DNA from: Pristionchus mayeri
Taxonomy: Eukaryota > Nematoda > Chromadorea > Rhabditida > Neodiplogasteridae
Direction: 5' to 3'
Length of the DNA: 64,000 bases
Assembly (NCBI GenBank): GCA_036245805.1
Contig: BTRK01000004.1
Location: forward strand, 11,160,001-11,224,000
The notes below the pieces were generated by a model. That model was given only the letters and a program-made list of their open reading frames with translations. It did not search any database and was not told the DNA's origin. A program made the translations under genes and the position numbers. Positions 1 to 10,376 of this stretch are shown in pieces (within the stretch, counting starts at the first letter, position 1; each line of letters opens with the position of its first letter).

Positions 1-104
1 TTGTTAGAACAATTGACTACTTCGTTCAAAATCTAAGCACTGTTCCTTTTGGAATAAACTGATTACATAAATGATTGCGTAAATTATCAAACAGCAGGTG
101 CGCA

Positions 105-3100
105 ATGTGCCTGACAAGGTTCCTTTCTTCTTCATCATTCTACCCTTCTCTCGTCGTTCCCATCGTCATTCCCTTCTGTGATGAACGAGAAAATGAAGAC
201 ATTGACGAATTGGTGAGTTATCTGATTGTATTCCTTCAACTCTTTCGTTTTTCGAATATCGAAACGAAAGAGAGAACTGTGTGCAGTAGAGCTCGTATTT
301 CAGAAACGATCAATTGTGTAGTCACTCAATCGATCAATCAATCAATTTATCGACTAAATCAGTAGATGTCCATTCTAGGATGGGCAGATGTTGATTTTAT
401 GATCATATAGTAATGTAATCAAGCAACTTCTACAGTGCTCATCATCAGCTTACGACTCTCCAATCCGGATGCATCTACTAGTCTCCTACCCCTCCACCAA
501 AAGCACTTTTCGAGTTTCGGTAGGGGAGTCCGTTTTTTTCGAACAACTAATCTATAAGATCTGAGAGAACCGAGCAATATCACCTATAGGTCGTACAACG
601 AAAAATAAAGTGCTGATTTTAAGATCTCCCTAGGAGTAACTTTTCACGTAGAGTTCGAAAATCGACCTTAGAAAGCCGTATCTCTGACCCCTCGTTTTCA
701 GTGTCGCGCTGTTGCCAGATGGTCAGTTTTTGTAACTTGTGCACGGCTTATCCAAACCCCATAAATGCATAGTAATTCTGAAAGATCTCGACGAGATAAG
801 CATTTTTACTGTTGAAAGTGAAAGACTAGCTCATCTGTGAAAAAAGTTATGGTCATTTAAATTTTCAAATTCGCCGGCCTGAAAAAGTTTCAAAGTCTGT
901 GCACTTTTAACTATGCTCATTCCATTCTACATGAAAAGTTACCCCTAAGCACATAATTGCGGGAAAATCGATAGGTGGTAAAGCAGGTTTATGAAACGCG
1001 AAATATGAAAATGCGTGTATAATGAGAAGGTTTTCTATAGTTTTCAGTCGATCCACTGTGATTTCAGATCAGTTTTGAGCATTTTATGACTATTTTATCC
1101 CAGTGGAAATAAATGAAGCTGAAAAAGCCGAATTTGGCGCTTTTTCATAAATCCGATTTTATTCACATCGAATTTTCCCAAGTTTATGGCCACTCAACTT
1201 TCCATTTTAAATCGGAATCCTGCATTTGCTGAGCAGATCATCCAGTATGCCTTGACATAAGTCAGAAAAAGTATTAGTGAGGCTGGTAACATATGAGTAA
1301 GTCATGATTATTGTTGCTTGAAAATGGTTGACGTGAGTGAACAATTATTGATTAAGTTGGTATTTACAAAGTTCGCGAAGACTGAGGAAGAAACTCATGT
1401 AATTTTCAACTCTCCCAATATGCGCCAACTTAATAATGGATGTAATTTAAGACGTCCAATTATTTGAAAAAAATGGTAAAATTTTAGTCATGCGAATACA
1501 AAAAAATTATAAAATTATGCAAAGTATAGTTTAAACGCCAGTAAAAGACTTAATTCGTATGAGAAAGTGATAAATTGTGAAATATCAATCATTCACACTA
1601 AGCTTTTCGCAAATTATAAAATTTTTATTTTCAATCCTTCGCAAAAACAGGTTTTCAAGCAATAATAATCATGACTTACTCATATGTTACCAGCCTCACT
1701 AATACTTTTTCTGACTGATGTCGAGGCATAATGGAAGATCTGCTGAGCAAATGCAGGATTCCGATTAAAAATGGAAAGTTGAGTGGCCATAAACTTGGGA
1801 AAATTCAATGTGAATAAAATCGGATTTTTGAAAAACCTCCAAATTCGGCTTTTTCAGCTTCATTTATTTCCACTGGATAAAATAGTAATAAAAAAAAAAC
1901 TGATGCTGATCTGAAGTCTCAAAACTGATCTGAAGTCACAGTGGATCGACTGAAAACTATAGAAAACCTTCACATTATATACGCATTTTAATATTTCGCC
2001 TTTCATATACCTGCTTTACCACCCATCGATTTTCCCGCAAGTATGTGCCTAGGGATAACTTTTCACGTAGAACGAATGAGTATAGTTAAAAGTGCACAGA
2101 CTTTGAAACTTTTCCAGGCCGGCGAATTTGAAAATTTAAATGACCATAACTTTTTTCACAGATGAGCTAGTCTTTCACTTTCAACGGTAAAAATGCTTAT
2201 CTCGTCGAGGTCTTTCAGAATTACTATGCATTTATGGGGTTTGGATAAGCCGTGCATAAGTTACAAAAACTGACCACCTGGCAACAGCGCGACACTGAAA
2301 ACGAGGGGTCAGAGATACGGCTTTCTAAGGTCGATTTTCGAACTCTACGTGAAAAGGTACCCCTAGGGAGATCTTAAAATCAGCACTTTATTTTTCGTTG
2401 TACGGCCTTTGGTCAGTTCTCTCAGATAGTCACTCATAAGCATATTTGGTCCTAGTAGATGCGCGATTGGTTCATTTCATTCTCCAGGATGCGCCACTCT
2501 CCACATCTTCGCCTGATTCAGGATTCTCCTCGGACGATGGAGAAGCGTTTTTCGCCTTGTTAGTTTGCACCTTAAATACAGCATTCCATATTAATCTATT
2601 CCAACCTTGCAACATTGAGCGATCAGTAAATATTGTAAGATAAAAAAAATGGTTTACCAAAAAAAATAATACTAATACAATTCTGCAGGACCCGGTCGAA
2701 GACGCTACTGTCGGCCTTTCGCAAGCACCGCCCAAGCACTTCGTCGACAAAATCAGTTCGATTCGCCGATTGCATGGGACTCGAACTCACGACGACAAAG
2801 TTCTTCTCCCCAGATTGCGATTTTCTAGAAAATCAGATGCACAGGTTGGAGTCTACCGCACATTTTCGTATCGCTTTCTTTGAGCAGATTTGATGTCTCG
2901 CACCGCTTTTTCCCTACCAACTTCGTGTATCGATCGGAATCGGAGTCAGTGAGCAGAACTCGACGGGAGAAAGTAATCGTATCGTCGTTCATGACTACGA
3001 ATTCGGAGCAGCTCATGGGCCAGATGAACGTCCACGATTTGTCATTTGACAAGAAGGTATGGCATTGGTTGCATGGCACTAGGTCGGATGAGAACTACGA

Positions 3101-4228
3101 TGTCATGCCGTCATTAATCTATCAAAAGCGACATGACGTCATAGTTCTCATCCGAAACAGTGCAGGTTACATTAAACAAGTAATTATTATCACATTATCT
3201 ACTATTATAAATCATCATATTTATCCTGACGTCAAGCACAATGGTCCTGCAGGAGGGTGACTTCGGTGTGGAGGGGATTGGGATCTTCGGTCTCAGAGCG
3301 TCGTTAGGTCAAGGGATGATATCTTCTTTGGCTTCTCTGGTCAACTGTAGGGACGATCGTGGCGGATCTCCGTTGAGCATTGAAGTAGATCATCCTGCCG
3401 CCGAGCACCTGACTTGCGCCGGTTAGGAACTCACAACGCAGACTTGAGCGGGGCTTTTCTTGACGGTAGATTACTCGAGACGATGTAAATCCGTCCGTGC
3501 TCCTCTTCTTGAAGTGTACCCAGTAGGCGATACTCTCCGGGATGACCAAGCTGACGGGAGAGGATTTTTTACCGCCTGATAAGATAAATTGATTGATTGA
3601 TTGATTGATTGATTGATCTACTAAATTATTTGCATCTGTTCTCGCTGAAATTATTGATGATTTCAATAATCCCTTGCAGGTGGTTGTCCGTTACACGACG
3701 GATGGCTGGAGATCGCAACGAAAACTATTGGCTTCCTTCTCGCATAAATTGTTCGGCAACCACGACATTGATGTGTTCTGCTTCGCGCTAGCTGTCCCTT
3801 ACGAGGTAATATCTAGTGTTTGCCATTCGAGTGGATAAGAAAGAGTGAAAGGAAAATGAAGAGAAAATGCCTCGAGCCTCGAGTACTGCAGCTCATTCTC
3901 CTTACCATTCAGGATGACTCGCTCTGTGAAATGTGCGTGTCTTACTTCGTTTCCGACGCCACTTTCTGGGACAACAACGACGGTGAAAACTATCGTCTCG
4001 AGTGGATTCACACGGAACAGAATCCGGTTAGCTATTAGATTTTGCAAATCCATATCTCGATTGGGAGAGCGAAATTTGAAACCCTGATATTGCGCTAGAA
4101 GTAAATTATCATAAATCTCCAATGGGAATCGCATAACTGTGGATGTTTATGTTCCGTTCTACTATACCCAGATTGATCTTTTCCAGCAAGCAGATGATGG
4201 GGTTTCACAACCCACATTCACTTTTTAG
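105..4228 (+). CDS. PPP1R3-like glycogen-targeting regulatory subunit of protein phosphatase 1 (8 exons)
   Basis: Spliced model with exons 105-212, 436-519, 2488-2558, 2689-2844, 2888-3056, 3680-3805, 3913-4026 and 4187-4228. All junctions are GT..AG and the frame is open throughout, giving 289 aa, a normal length for PPP1R3B/C/D proteins. Seen: an RVxF-type PP1 docking motif KSVRFAD near residues 109-115, then a CBM21 carbohydrate-binding domain at about 160-280 with VHDLSFDKK, VRYTTDGW and the hallmark FWDNNDGENYRL near residue 256. Such proteins tether the PP1 catalytic subunit to glycogen and favour dephosphorylation of glycogen synthase; this is family knowledge, not shown here. The ATG at 105 is the first in the exon 1 frame and lies just after CAGCAG, a possible trans-splice acceptor. 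Intron 2 holds a 1.9 kb fold-back element and intron 5 a 90 bp MITE 18 bp after the donor. Exons 1 and 2 are less certain than exons 3 to 8 because nothing in them is conserved. Confidence 0.85.
555..2436. mobile_element. Fold-back element F1, about 1.9 kb, TA-flanked
   Basis: The left arm (555 to about 1360) is repeated in inverted orientation in the right arm (about 1650-2436), around a centre of about 300 bp. The right terminus reads TGAGTGACTATCTGAGAG on the minus strand and is followed by TA; the left terminus has lost about 5 bp. A second copy of the same family lies at 10377-12226. The short open frames inside are arm sequence and no transposase is visible. It sits entirely within intron 2 of the PPP1R3-like gene. 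Confidence 0.85.
3075..3164. mobile_element. 90 bp hairpin MITE, hAT-like (8 bp target duplication)
   Basis: A near-perfect inverted repeat that begins GGCACTAGGTCGGATGAG and ends with its degraded complement. It is flanked by GGTTGCAT at 3067-3074 and GGTTACAT at 3165-3172, an 8 bp duplication with one mismatch, as hAT-type elements make. A second copy, also exactly 90 bp, is at 41836-41925. It lies in intron 5 of the PPP1R3-like gene. Confidence 0.75.
3243..3617 (+). repeat. GC-rich block ending in (ATTG)n, possible truncated retroelement tail
   Basis: This stretch of intron 5 is richer in G+C than its surroundings and ends with about seven ATTG repeats (3587-3617). Short tandem-repeat tails are typical of RTE/CR1-type non-LTR elements, and a verified RTE fragment elsewhere in the window (37047-37459) ends in a similar ATTGT repeat. 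No coding similarity was recognised, so the assignment is inference only. Confidence 0.3.
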
Positions 4229-4490
4229 GCGCCTTCTCCCGTTCTCATCGCATCCTCTTACAGTCAATTTCGCTTCCTTCGCAATCTCTCGGATGAGGAC
4301 CTTATGTCTCAATGAAGAATTTTCCATATGATTATATACTAATTCGATCATGGCGGCATCGATTCGTCATATCGATTTGATTTCGATTTTAAAATTTGAA
4401 TGAAGAACGCATATTGGCACGTGTATCTTGCAATTATTTCAGCTCCTTAACGTTAGTTCTAGCCGAATTTTGATTGTTTGCTCAATATTT

Positions 4491-5725
4491 ATGATAGAGA
4501 CATCACGAGAGAATCACCTACGGAACGAAAGCTGAAAACATTTTCTACAACTTTTATGTTGAGCATGTCATTCCCCGTGCACGTCCCAGTGCGGGGTTGT
4601 CGGGACGACCAAAAATGACCGAATTCTAGAAATCGGAAATCTGCCCTGAATAACTATGCGCGATTGATAGACTCTGTGTGTGCCTAACTTCACGCCAAAA
4701 ATTAGCCAAATTGAAGGAGGTAAATAAAAAGGGCGTGACTTTTTGTCCGGCGACGTCAGAATGGGTCATATACCAAAACACCCCATTACCTCCAACTGTC
4801 AGCTAGTAGCCTCAAATTGGTCCCTAATCAACCAAAACAACATTTAGAATTGTTCCTGACCTCAATATAGTACTCCCATAGGGTCAAAATTACGACCAGA
4901 CTAGAAAATTGAAAATTGATTTTCAGACCCTTCACGACTTGGGAGTTGGGCCCATATGTTCTAAATCAATTTCAAATAATGTAGGAATGTTCTTCTAAGC
5001 TATTCATATAAAGGGCGTATCTATAAATATGAAATTTCATCTGAGGGAACCAAAGAAAATGTCAAAAACTGTACTTTAGATCTACATAGTGCTAGCGCCC
5101 CGACTCATAGCTAGAAATGTAGTGCACGATGAGCTAAACATTTCATCTGAAGAAAGTGAGTCTCTATCATTTCGCTGAAGCGCGCTACAGGGCCTAGAAT
5201 TTGGCTAAAACCGACGGGAAACGCGTGCGGGAGAGCGCTAAATAGAGGGGAGGGAGAGGGAGGTCAGGCGGCGAGAGCGCCAGACGGTTAGAGCACGCGC
5301 TCTCGGGGGATGATAGCCCGTTTCTGGCCATCTTCTAGCCTCTGTAGCGCGCTTCAGCGAAAAGATAGAGACTCACTTTCTTCAGATGAAATGTTTAGCT
5401 CATCGTGCACTACATTTCGATGATTCGGGGCGCTAGCACTATGTTGACCTAAAGTGCAGTTTTGCACTTTTCCTTCGTTCCCTCAAATAAAATTTCGTAT
5501 TTATAGGTGCGCCCTTTATATGAATAGGTTAGAATAACATTTCTACTTATTTGAAATTGATTTAGAACATATGGGCCCCACTCCCAAGTCGAGAAGGGTC
5601 TGAAAATCGATTTTCAATTTTCTGGTCTGGTCGTAATTTTGACCCTATGGGAGTACTGTATTGAGGTCAGAAACAATTCTAAATGTTGTTTTGGATGATT
5701 AGGGACCAATTTGAGGCTTCTTGAA
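4491..5725. mobile_element. Palindromic element, family with CGAGAGAATCG-type termini (copy A)
   Basis: Inverted arms about 4803-5215 and 5305-5725 are nearly complementary around a GC-rich centre of about 90 bp that contains GAGCACGCGCTCTC. The outer left end (CACGAGAGAATC) and the following 300 bp resemble copies B (12264 onward) and C (23551-24690). No coding capacity is seen. The element fills the space directly after the PPP1R3-like gene. Confidence 0.7.
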
Positions 5726-5915
5726 ATATTTTTCCGAACAATTTAAGCCCAATTACATCTCTGTAACTCATCTGGGGGTTTAGATACAGTAGAGCCAGGT
5801 GCAAAACCGGAAACTTCCTAAAAGCCGGCTCTGGGACCAACCCCATACATTTTGCAAAATCTCGTCTCATAATATTATTCCACCATAACATAGACCAGTC
5901 TTCCTCGTCTCGCTT
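5726..5915. mobile_element. Degenerate fragment of the TTAACAC fold-back family
   Basis: The stretch with CAGTAGAGCCAGG, AACCGGAAA and AAAAGCCGGCTCTGGGACCA resembles the right arm of the complete element at 50080-51634 and the fragment at 45008-45260. Only part of one arm is recognisable and no ends are preserved. Confidence 0.5.
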
Positions 5916-5949
5916 TTCTGCCGCTTTCTGTTGACACATTTTCACGTAC

Positions 5950-7560
5950 TTTATGACCTCTAGCGCGATTCAGAGATGAGATATCGACAAACGGCCAAAA
6001 GCATAATCTTATTTGGATCAGTCATGTGGAATACACTAAATAAAAAAAATTTCCCATCCGTATTTTTCAGAGTTGATCCTGAAAATAATTCCGATTTCAC
6101 ATATCATAGAGCCTGTGAAATTGTAGTAGAATAATACAAAAGAGAAAACAACGGATGTAAGATTTTCAAGGATTAGGCAAAGATTCGGCTCGAGTGTACA
6201 CAAATATCAATACTTTCCCTTAAATATAGGGTAGCACATAGGAATTGGGTAGCCAAATGACTCCGGGGCTGGATACTGATATAGAGCCTATGCATCTAAC
6301 CAAAAACAATTTCCTCTTTGTGTCGCTATGTCATAAACATATTTGAAAAACATCCAGTTTTGTGGCTACGATAACAAATTAATATAAATAATATTAATCG
6401 ATAAACGGTGTAAATGCGATGAACACCATGTTTTCGTTTTGATCAACAATATCTAGCGTCTCTTCAGATAACATCATGGTGAATTTATAAATGTACTCGG
6501 TTAGGCTTGTTATGGACGTTTTTTTTGTTTACGATAAGAATCGTATCATAATTGTACTCGATAGTTGGGTAAGAGGCTTGTTATCGAGGTTTTTTGCATA
6601 CGATATTAGCCGTTTTCTCGCTACTACAATCTTAGTATACATTTATATTTGTGGGAAAGTGAGCAGAATCCACTACTGAGAGGGATTTTTCGATGCACTA
6701 CCACTTCCTTTAAGTTTTAAAAAAGGTTGATAATACAAGGATGAGAAATGATTCTTCTCATTTTCTTCTACATTCGCTTTAATTTTAGTTGTTTCTCACT
6801 GCATCTTATCCTCTTGAGTCTTTCCTCTCGTCGTCTTTCGTAATTCACTCATTTTTCTTTGCTGTGCTTGACACAGCACGAATGTAAGCGAAGAGCATTC
6901 TGGAAGAGGATCATCTGAACATACGAGGTTTGATAAATTAACATAAATTGTTGAATTGTGTTGGCTCGATGCTTCGAATGGTTGATTACCTGCACCTGAC
7001 GCCGATTAGAATCGCAATTCGGAAAATCATTTCAAGAATATATTCCAATAATAGCGTATCTCCATAGTGGACGTTTCGATCAACCGTAAAAGCCGAGGTC
7101 AAGGCGACTTTCGTGGTTGTTTTCACACAAACACATTGATTTTTCACATTTTTTTTCACATTTTTCACATTGAAAATTTTTCACATTGAGTCTCACATTG
7201 AGTCGGAAATATCAGGCGTGGAGAGTGGAAAGGGTGCAGCAATCTCAAGGGAGGACAGTTAAAATTCGAAATCCCGCAATTTCCTTGAAAATTGTTTGAG
7301 ACAGAAAGCAATGACGTCCTGAGATCAGAGAGGAACAATGAAGACGCAAACAATCACATTGGAAAACTACTAAACGCATGTCACCGATATGAAAATGCTG
7401 CGCGAAGGCAAAGGCACATCCCGCCTTCGAGACCTGATTGTTTTTACACAGCTAGGCTAGTGTTTTTACACAGCTAGCTTGGGCAGTGTTAGTCGATTGC
7501 TCACCTTTCTCCAGACCTGTGTGCCAGCATGTTCTAGTCACCACTCTCAAATCCCCGATG
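5950..7560. other. Intergenic stretch, no gene recognised
   Basis: A+T-rich sequence without a supportable exon chain. It contains a short imperfect tandem repeat of a TTTTTCACAT-like unit at about 7136-7205. The small open frames here show no motif or splice context. Confidence 0.5.
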
Positions 7561-7569
7561 GGCATTTGG

Positions 7570-7665
7570 TGAGGCGGAGGTAGGATCATGTCTGAACATC
7601 GAGTCCGGGTTCCGTGTAATGGTAGGGTGTGCTATAAACCATTGCGCCACTTCGCCTCTCGGTTA
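7570..7665 (-). repeat. tRNA-like (SINE-type) sequence
   Basis: On the minus strand GTGGCGCAATGGTTTATAGC matches a pol III A box (tRNA D-arm type), and the block is bounded by GAGGCG and CGCCTC. A canonical B box and cloverleaf are not present, so it is a degenerate tRNA or a tRNA-derived SINE rather than a functional tRNA gene. Confidence 0.35.
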
Positions 7666-7834
7666 GTCAGAAATATTGGAAATTCATAAATTCAAATAGA
7701 CCTGGACGAATGACGTGTTAAAATGTAATCGAAAAAAGCAATCGAGAGCAGTTCATTGATTGGCTGGAACTTCCCTATTACGGACGGATTCCAGCAATGA
7801 ATCCGAATGACGGATTCCAGCACACAGATTGCGT

Positions 7835-7916
7835 CGTCGGAACTGACTCTCATTATTCTACGTGCTCTCTCGCTTATCAAGCGAGAGAGTGCGTGGAATG
7901 AAGAGATTCTTCCGAA
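7835..7916. mobile_element. Hairpin MITE with CTCTCTCGC core
   Basis: Arms of about 38 bp start TCGGAA and meet around CTCTCGCTTATCAAGCGAGAG. The duplicated promoter region at 16.0-16.2 kb lacks this insert at the matching place, which supports a mobile origin. Similar hairpins occur at 27207-27293, 49453-49508 and 49776-49863. Confidence 0.6.
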
Positions 7917-7988
7917 TCCATTTATTTTTTTTCCGATCCTCGGACCCCAGCTTGCGTTCCAACCACTGAAATCCCATGCAGAAACAGC

Positions 7989-7998
7989 GTATTTAAAG
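7989..7998 (+). promoter_or_regulatory. TATA-like box of the astacin-like gene
   Basis: GTATTTAAAG lies 47 bp before the ATG at 8045. The same TATTTAAAG string is kept at the equivalent place before the truncated copy (16147-16155) and before the unrelated signal-peptide exon at 44039, in each case 40-60 bp upstream of the ATG. Confidence 0.5.
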
Positions 7999-8044
7999 AT
8001 GCGCCTTCTGGAGGAATATCAGATTCGCCTATCCAGCTGCCGAG

Positions 8045-9792
8045 ATGTTCGTCTTCCTGTGCATAGCATCGGGCCTGTTCGAATTTGCCTCCTCCAATGC
8101 CATCTTCAAGGGCCAAGTCCCTGGCCAAAGATCGCCAAACATCGTCTACCAAATAGGAGACCTCTCAAGTTTGCATTCATTCCTTGCCTTTGATACTCTG
8201 AAATTGTAGTCTCTGACAAAGTGACACCGGAAGGTATCAGGGAAGCTCTGGGGTTCGTCCAAGAGAACACGTGCATCAATTTCATCGATTCGTCGAAGGC
8301 TCCCGGGAAAAAGATCGATGTATGAATATGAAAAATTGCGATCTTAGAAAAGTATAGTTTCAGCTCCTGATTCAAAATGGTTACAGTACGTGGAGCTGCA
8401 GAATAGCCGGCAATTCGAGTATTCGAGTATTCGAGATTGGAAACTGTGTTTCTTCGATATATCGTTCATCGTAATCGTTCGCTATATGGGCATGCTCTTG
8501 CAGAGAACAGTAATGGTGCACGAGCTTGGACACTTTCTCGGATTGTGCCACACACAGAATCGAAATGATTGGAGAGCCAACATCGCAGTCAGACCCAACA
8601 ATTACGGAGTCACTTCGGTATAGTTAAGTTGCATACCGCTACTTGAACTTGTGATTTCAGTTTGACACTAATGCATGTGAATCCGTGCCGGTTCCTGAGT
8701 GGAAATACGACTACGGTAGTGTGATGCACTCAACTGATCAGGCTGTCGGTATGCTATTCGGACAGTTCCTTCTCGAATTCAATTAGAATTGCAGTATCGA
8801 AGCCGCTCAGAGAGGGATTCGAGGGAACGTTCACGCAGGGTGTCCGCCCCTCATTCACCCATTACCGCACTATCAATTGGCTGTTCAATTGTGATGGCGA
8901 GTTCTTTTCGACTATATACCAATCATATCATAGTGTTCAATTGATTTTGACTTTGTGCAGGAAAAAAAAAAGAAGCCCAATTGCTTGAACGGAGGCTACA
9001 CGCATCCCCGCGATTGTAACAAGTATTTGAACCAAATTATAAAAAGGTTGAAGTCGAATTGTTCAGATGCATGTGCAACAAGTACTACACTGGAAATCTC
9101 TGTGAGAAACCACGAAACCTAGTGAAGCTGTCGTGTGAAGTTTGATTACTTGATTGAAGTACTGACGTGAATCTAAAAAGTAAAGGGCAAGAGAAGTCAC
9201 GTTCGAGAAGTTCGTGTCGACATGTATAACCAGGAACAAAGAAGCAAGCGAAAGCTCAGCGACGACTTCTTCAACCGAGGAGAGAACGTCTGGGATATCA
9301 TCGAGGTTAATGCTTAAAATTTATTTTTTTATCAACTCCATGAAACGGTAATATGAAACGCACTGATATTGGCACGAAGGGATGGTGGGGTTCCTAGTAA
9401 TGCCCAAAATAAATATTAAATACATACAGGTGCCCGCAGGCAAAAAAAATCAAAGTGGAAGTGAACACGTGGGCTACAAGTGGTACGAGACTGCCCGCAA
9501 CTGAATGCATCCAATACGCCGTGGAGATCAATGATGGCGACAAGAATATGGTCGGAAAGATATGAGTGCAAAGTGCACTAGAGACTAACGTAGCGGTGAC
9601 GGTATGTTATTGTTGCTAAGCGGCACTGAGAAATCTGAACCACTTAATTGTAGGTTCTGTGATAGTTGGCAACTCGGCAGCAACGTGTGGCACAACTTCA
9701 CAGCTAAGTCCAATTCGCTCGGTCTTCACATGGAATACGCGGCTGAGAATCCGACAAGACTATTCGCTCAATTCACAATCACGGGATGCTAG
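8045..9792 (+). pseudogene. Astacin-family (NAS-like) zinc metalloprotease, probably decaying
   Basis: Exons 8045-8168, 8210-8319, 8364-8447, 8504-8617, 8661-8748 and 8795-8896 join in frame through 40-60 bp introns. Seen: a hydrophobic start (MFVFLCIASGLFEFASS), propeptide-like DKVTPEGIREAL, the zinc site HELGHFLGLCH (HExxHxxGxxH complete), and a Met-turn SVMHS in which the usual Tyr is Ser. Exons 8961-9022 and 9067 onward encode an EGF-like module (CLNGGYTHPRDC, CMCNKYYTGNLCEK). CUB-like remains follow (VPAGKK, ECIQYAVEIN) and end with a stop at 9790-9792. Problems: the A10 run at 8962 and the A8 run near 9441 break the frame, the donor at 8897 is GC, and stops interrupt the CUB part. These could be sequencing errors at homopolymers, but together they suggest loss of function. 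In nematodes such secreted proteases act on cuticle or in digestion. Confidence 0.7.
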
Positions 9793-9883
9793 AATGTCGC
9801 GCGGAATAAAGATTGTGTATTATTCTTCTTGTTCGGAAAAGCTATACAACAAATTGCGATATTCATGGGAGATTCCGTTATAT

Positions 9884-10194
9884 TTAAGACACTGGCTCTG
9901 CAAGAATCGAGGACCCAAGGTTGAGTGCCCAAGGTTTGTTGATCACTGTTTGGGGTATTATTTGGCGATAATCCACATCAACTGTGGTCCTGAAAATTTG
10001 TTCCACGATTTTGAAAAATACCATTTTTCGATTTTCAAAAACCCGCCAAAAATATGTTTCACAACCCATCGCCAAATGATACCCCAAACAGTGATCACCA
10101 TACCTGGGGCACAAAAAATGTTGGGTCCAGATCAGAGAACTTTTCCAACACTAAGTCCGCCGTTTCCTCGATATTTACTGAGCCAGTGTCTTAA
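9884..10194. mobile_element. 311 bp palindromic MITE with TTAA ends
   Basis: It starts TTAAGACACTGGCTC and ends with the complement GAGCCAGTGTCTTAA. The two halves are inverted copies of each other. The same terminus bounds the 2.8 kb element at 36901-39711. TTAA flanks suggest piggyBac-like mobilisation, which is inference. Confidence 0.75.
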
Positions 10195-10376
10195 ACACAA
10201 ATCCGCTCAGAAGCCGCATATTTTTCTGATTAAGTTGCTATGGGTGGCACACTACCATATGTCGGTGGTATCAGTATGGTTCGCGCTTCGACAAGGAACC
10301 TTTGGCAACCGACAGGGGTTCTTTTTTCTAGTCACAAGATGTAAAGACCGAAAATCGCTATTAGTCTCATAATGTA

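Noticed and set aside
2880..3260. 126-codon ORF with a plausible start
   Set aside because: It is PPP1R3 exon 5 in its true frame reading through the donor at 3057 into the intron and the MITE.
3588..3617. (ATTG)n considered as a coding repeat (INQSINQ on the minus strand)
   Set aside because: It lies within a spliced intron and is a simple microsatellite.
9659..10372. 237-codon plus-strand ORF
   Set aside because: It runs from the last astacin exon in another frame through a TTAA palindrome; both parts have better explanations.
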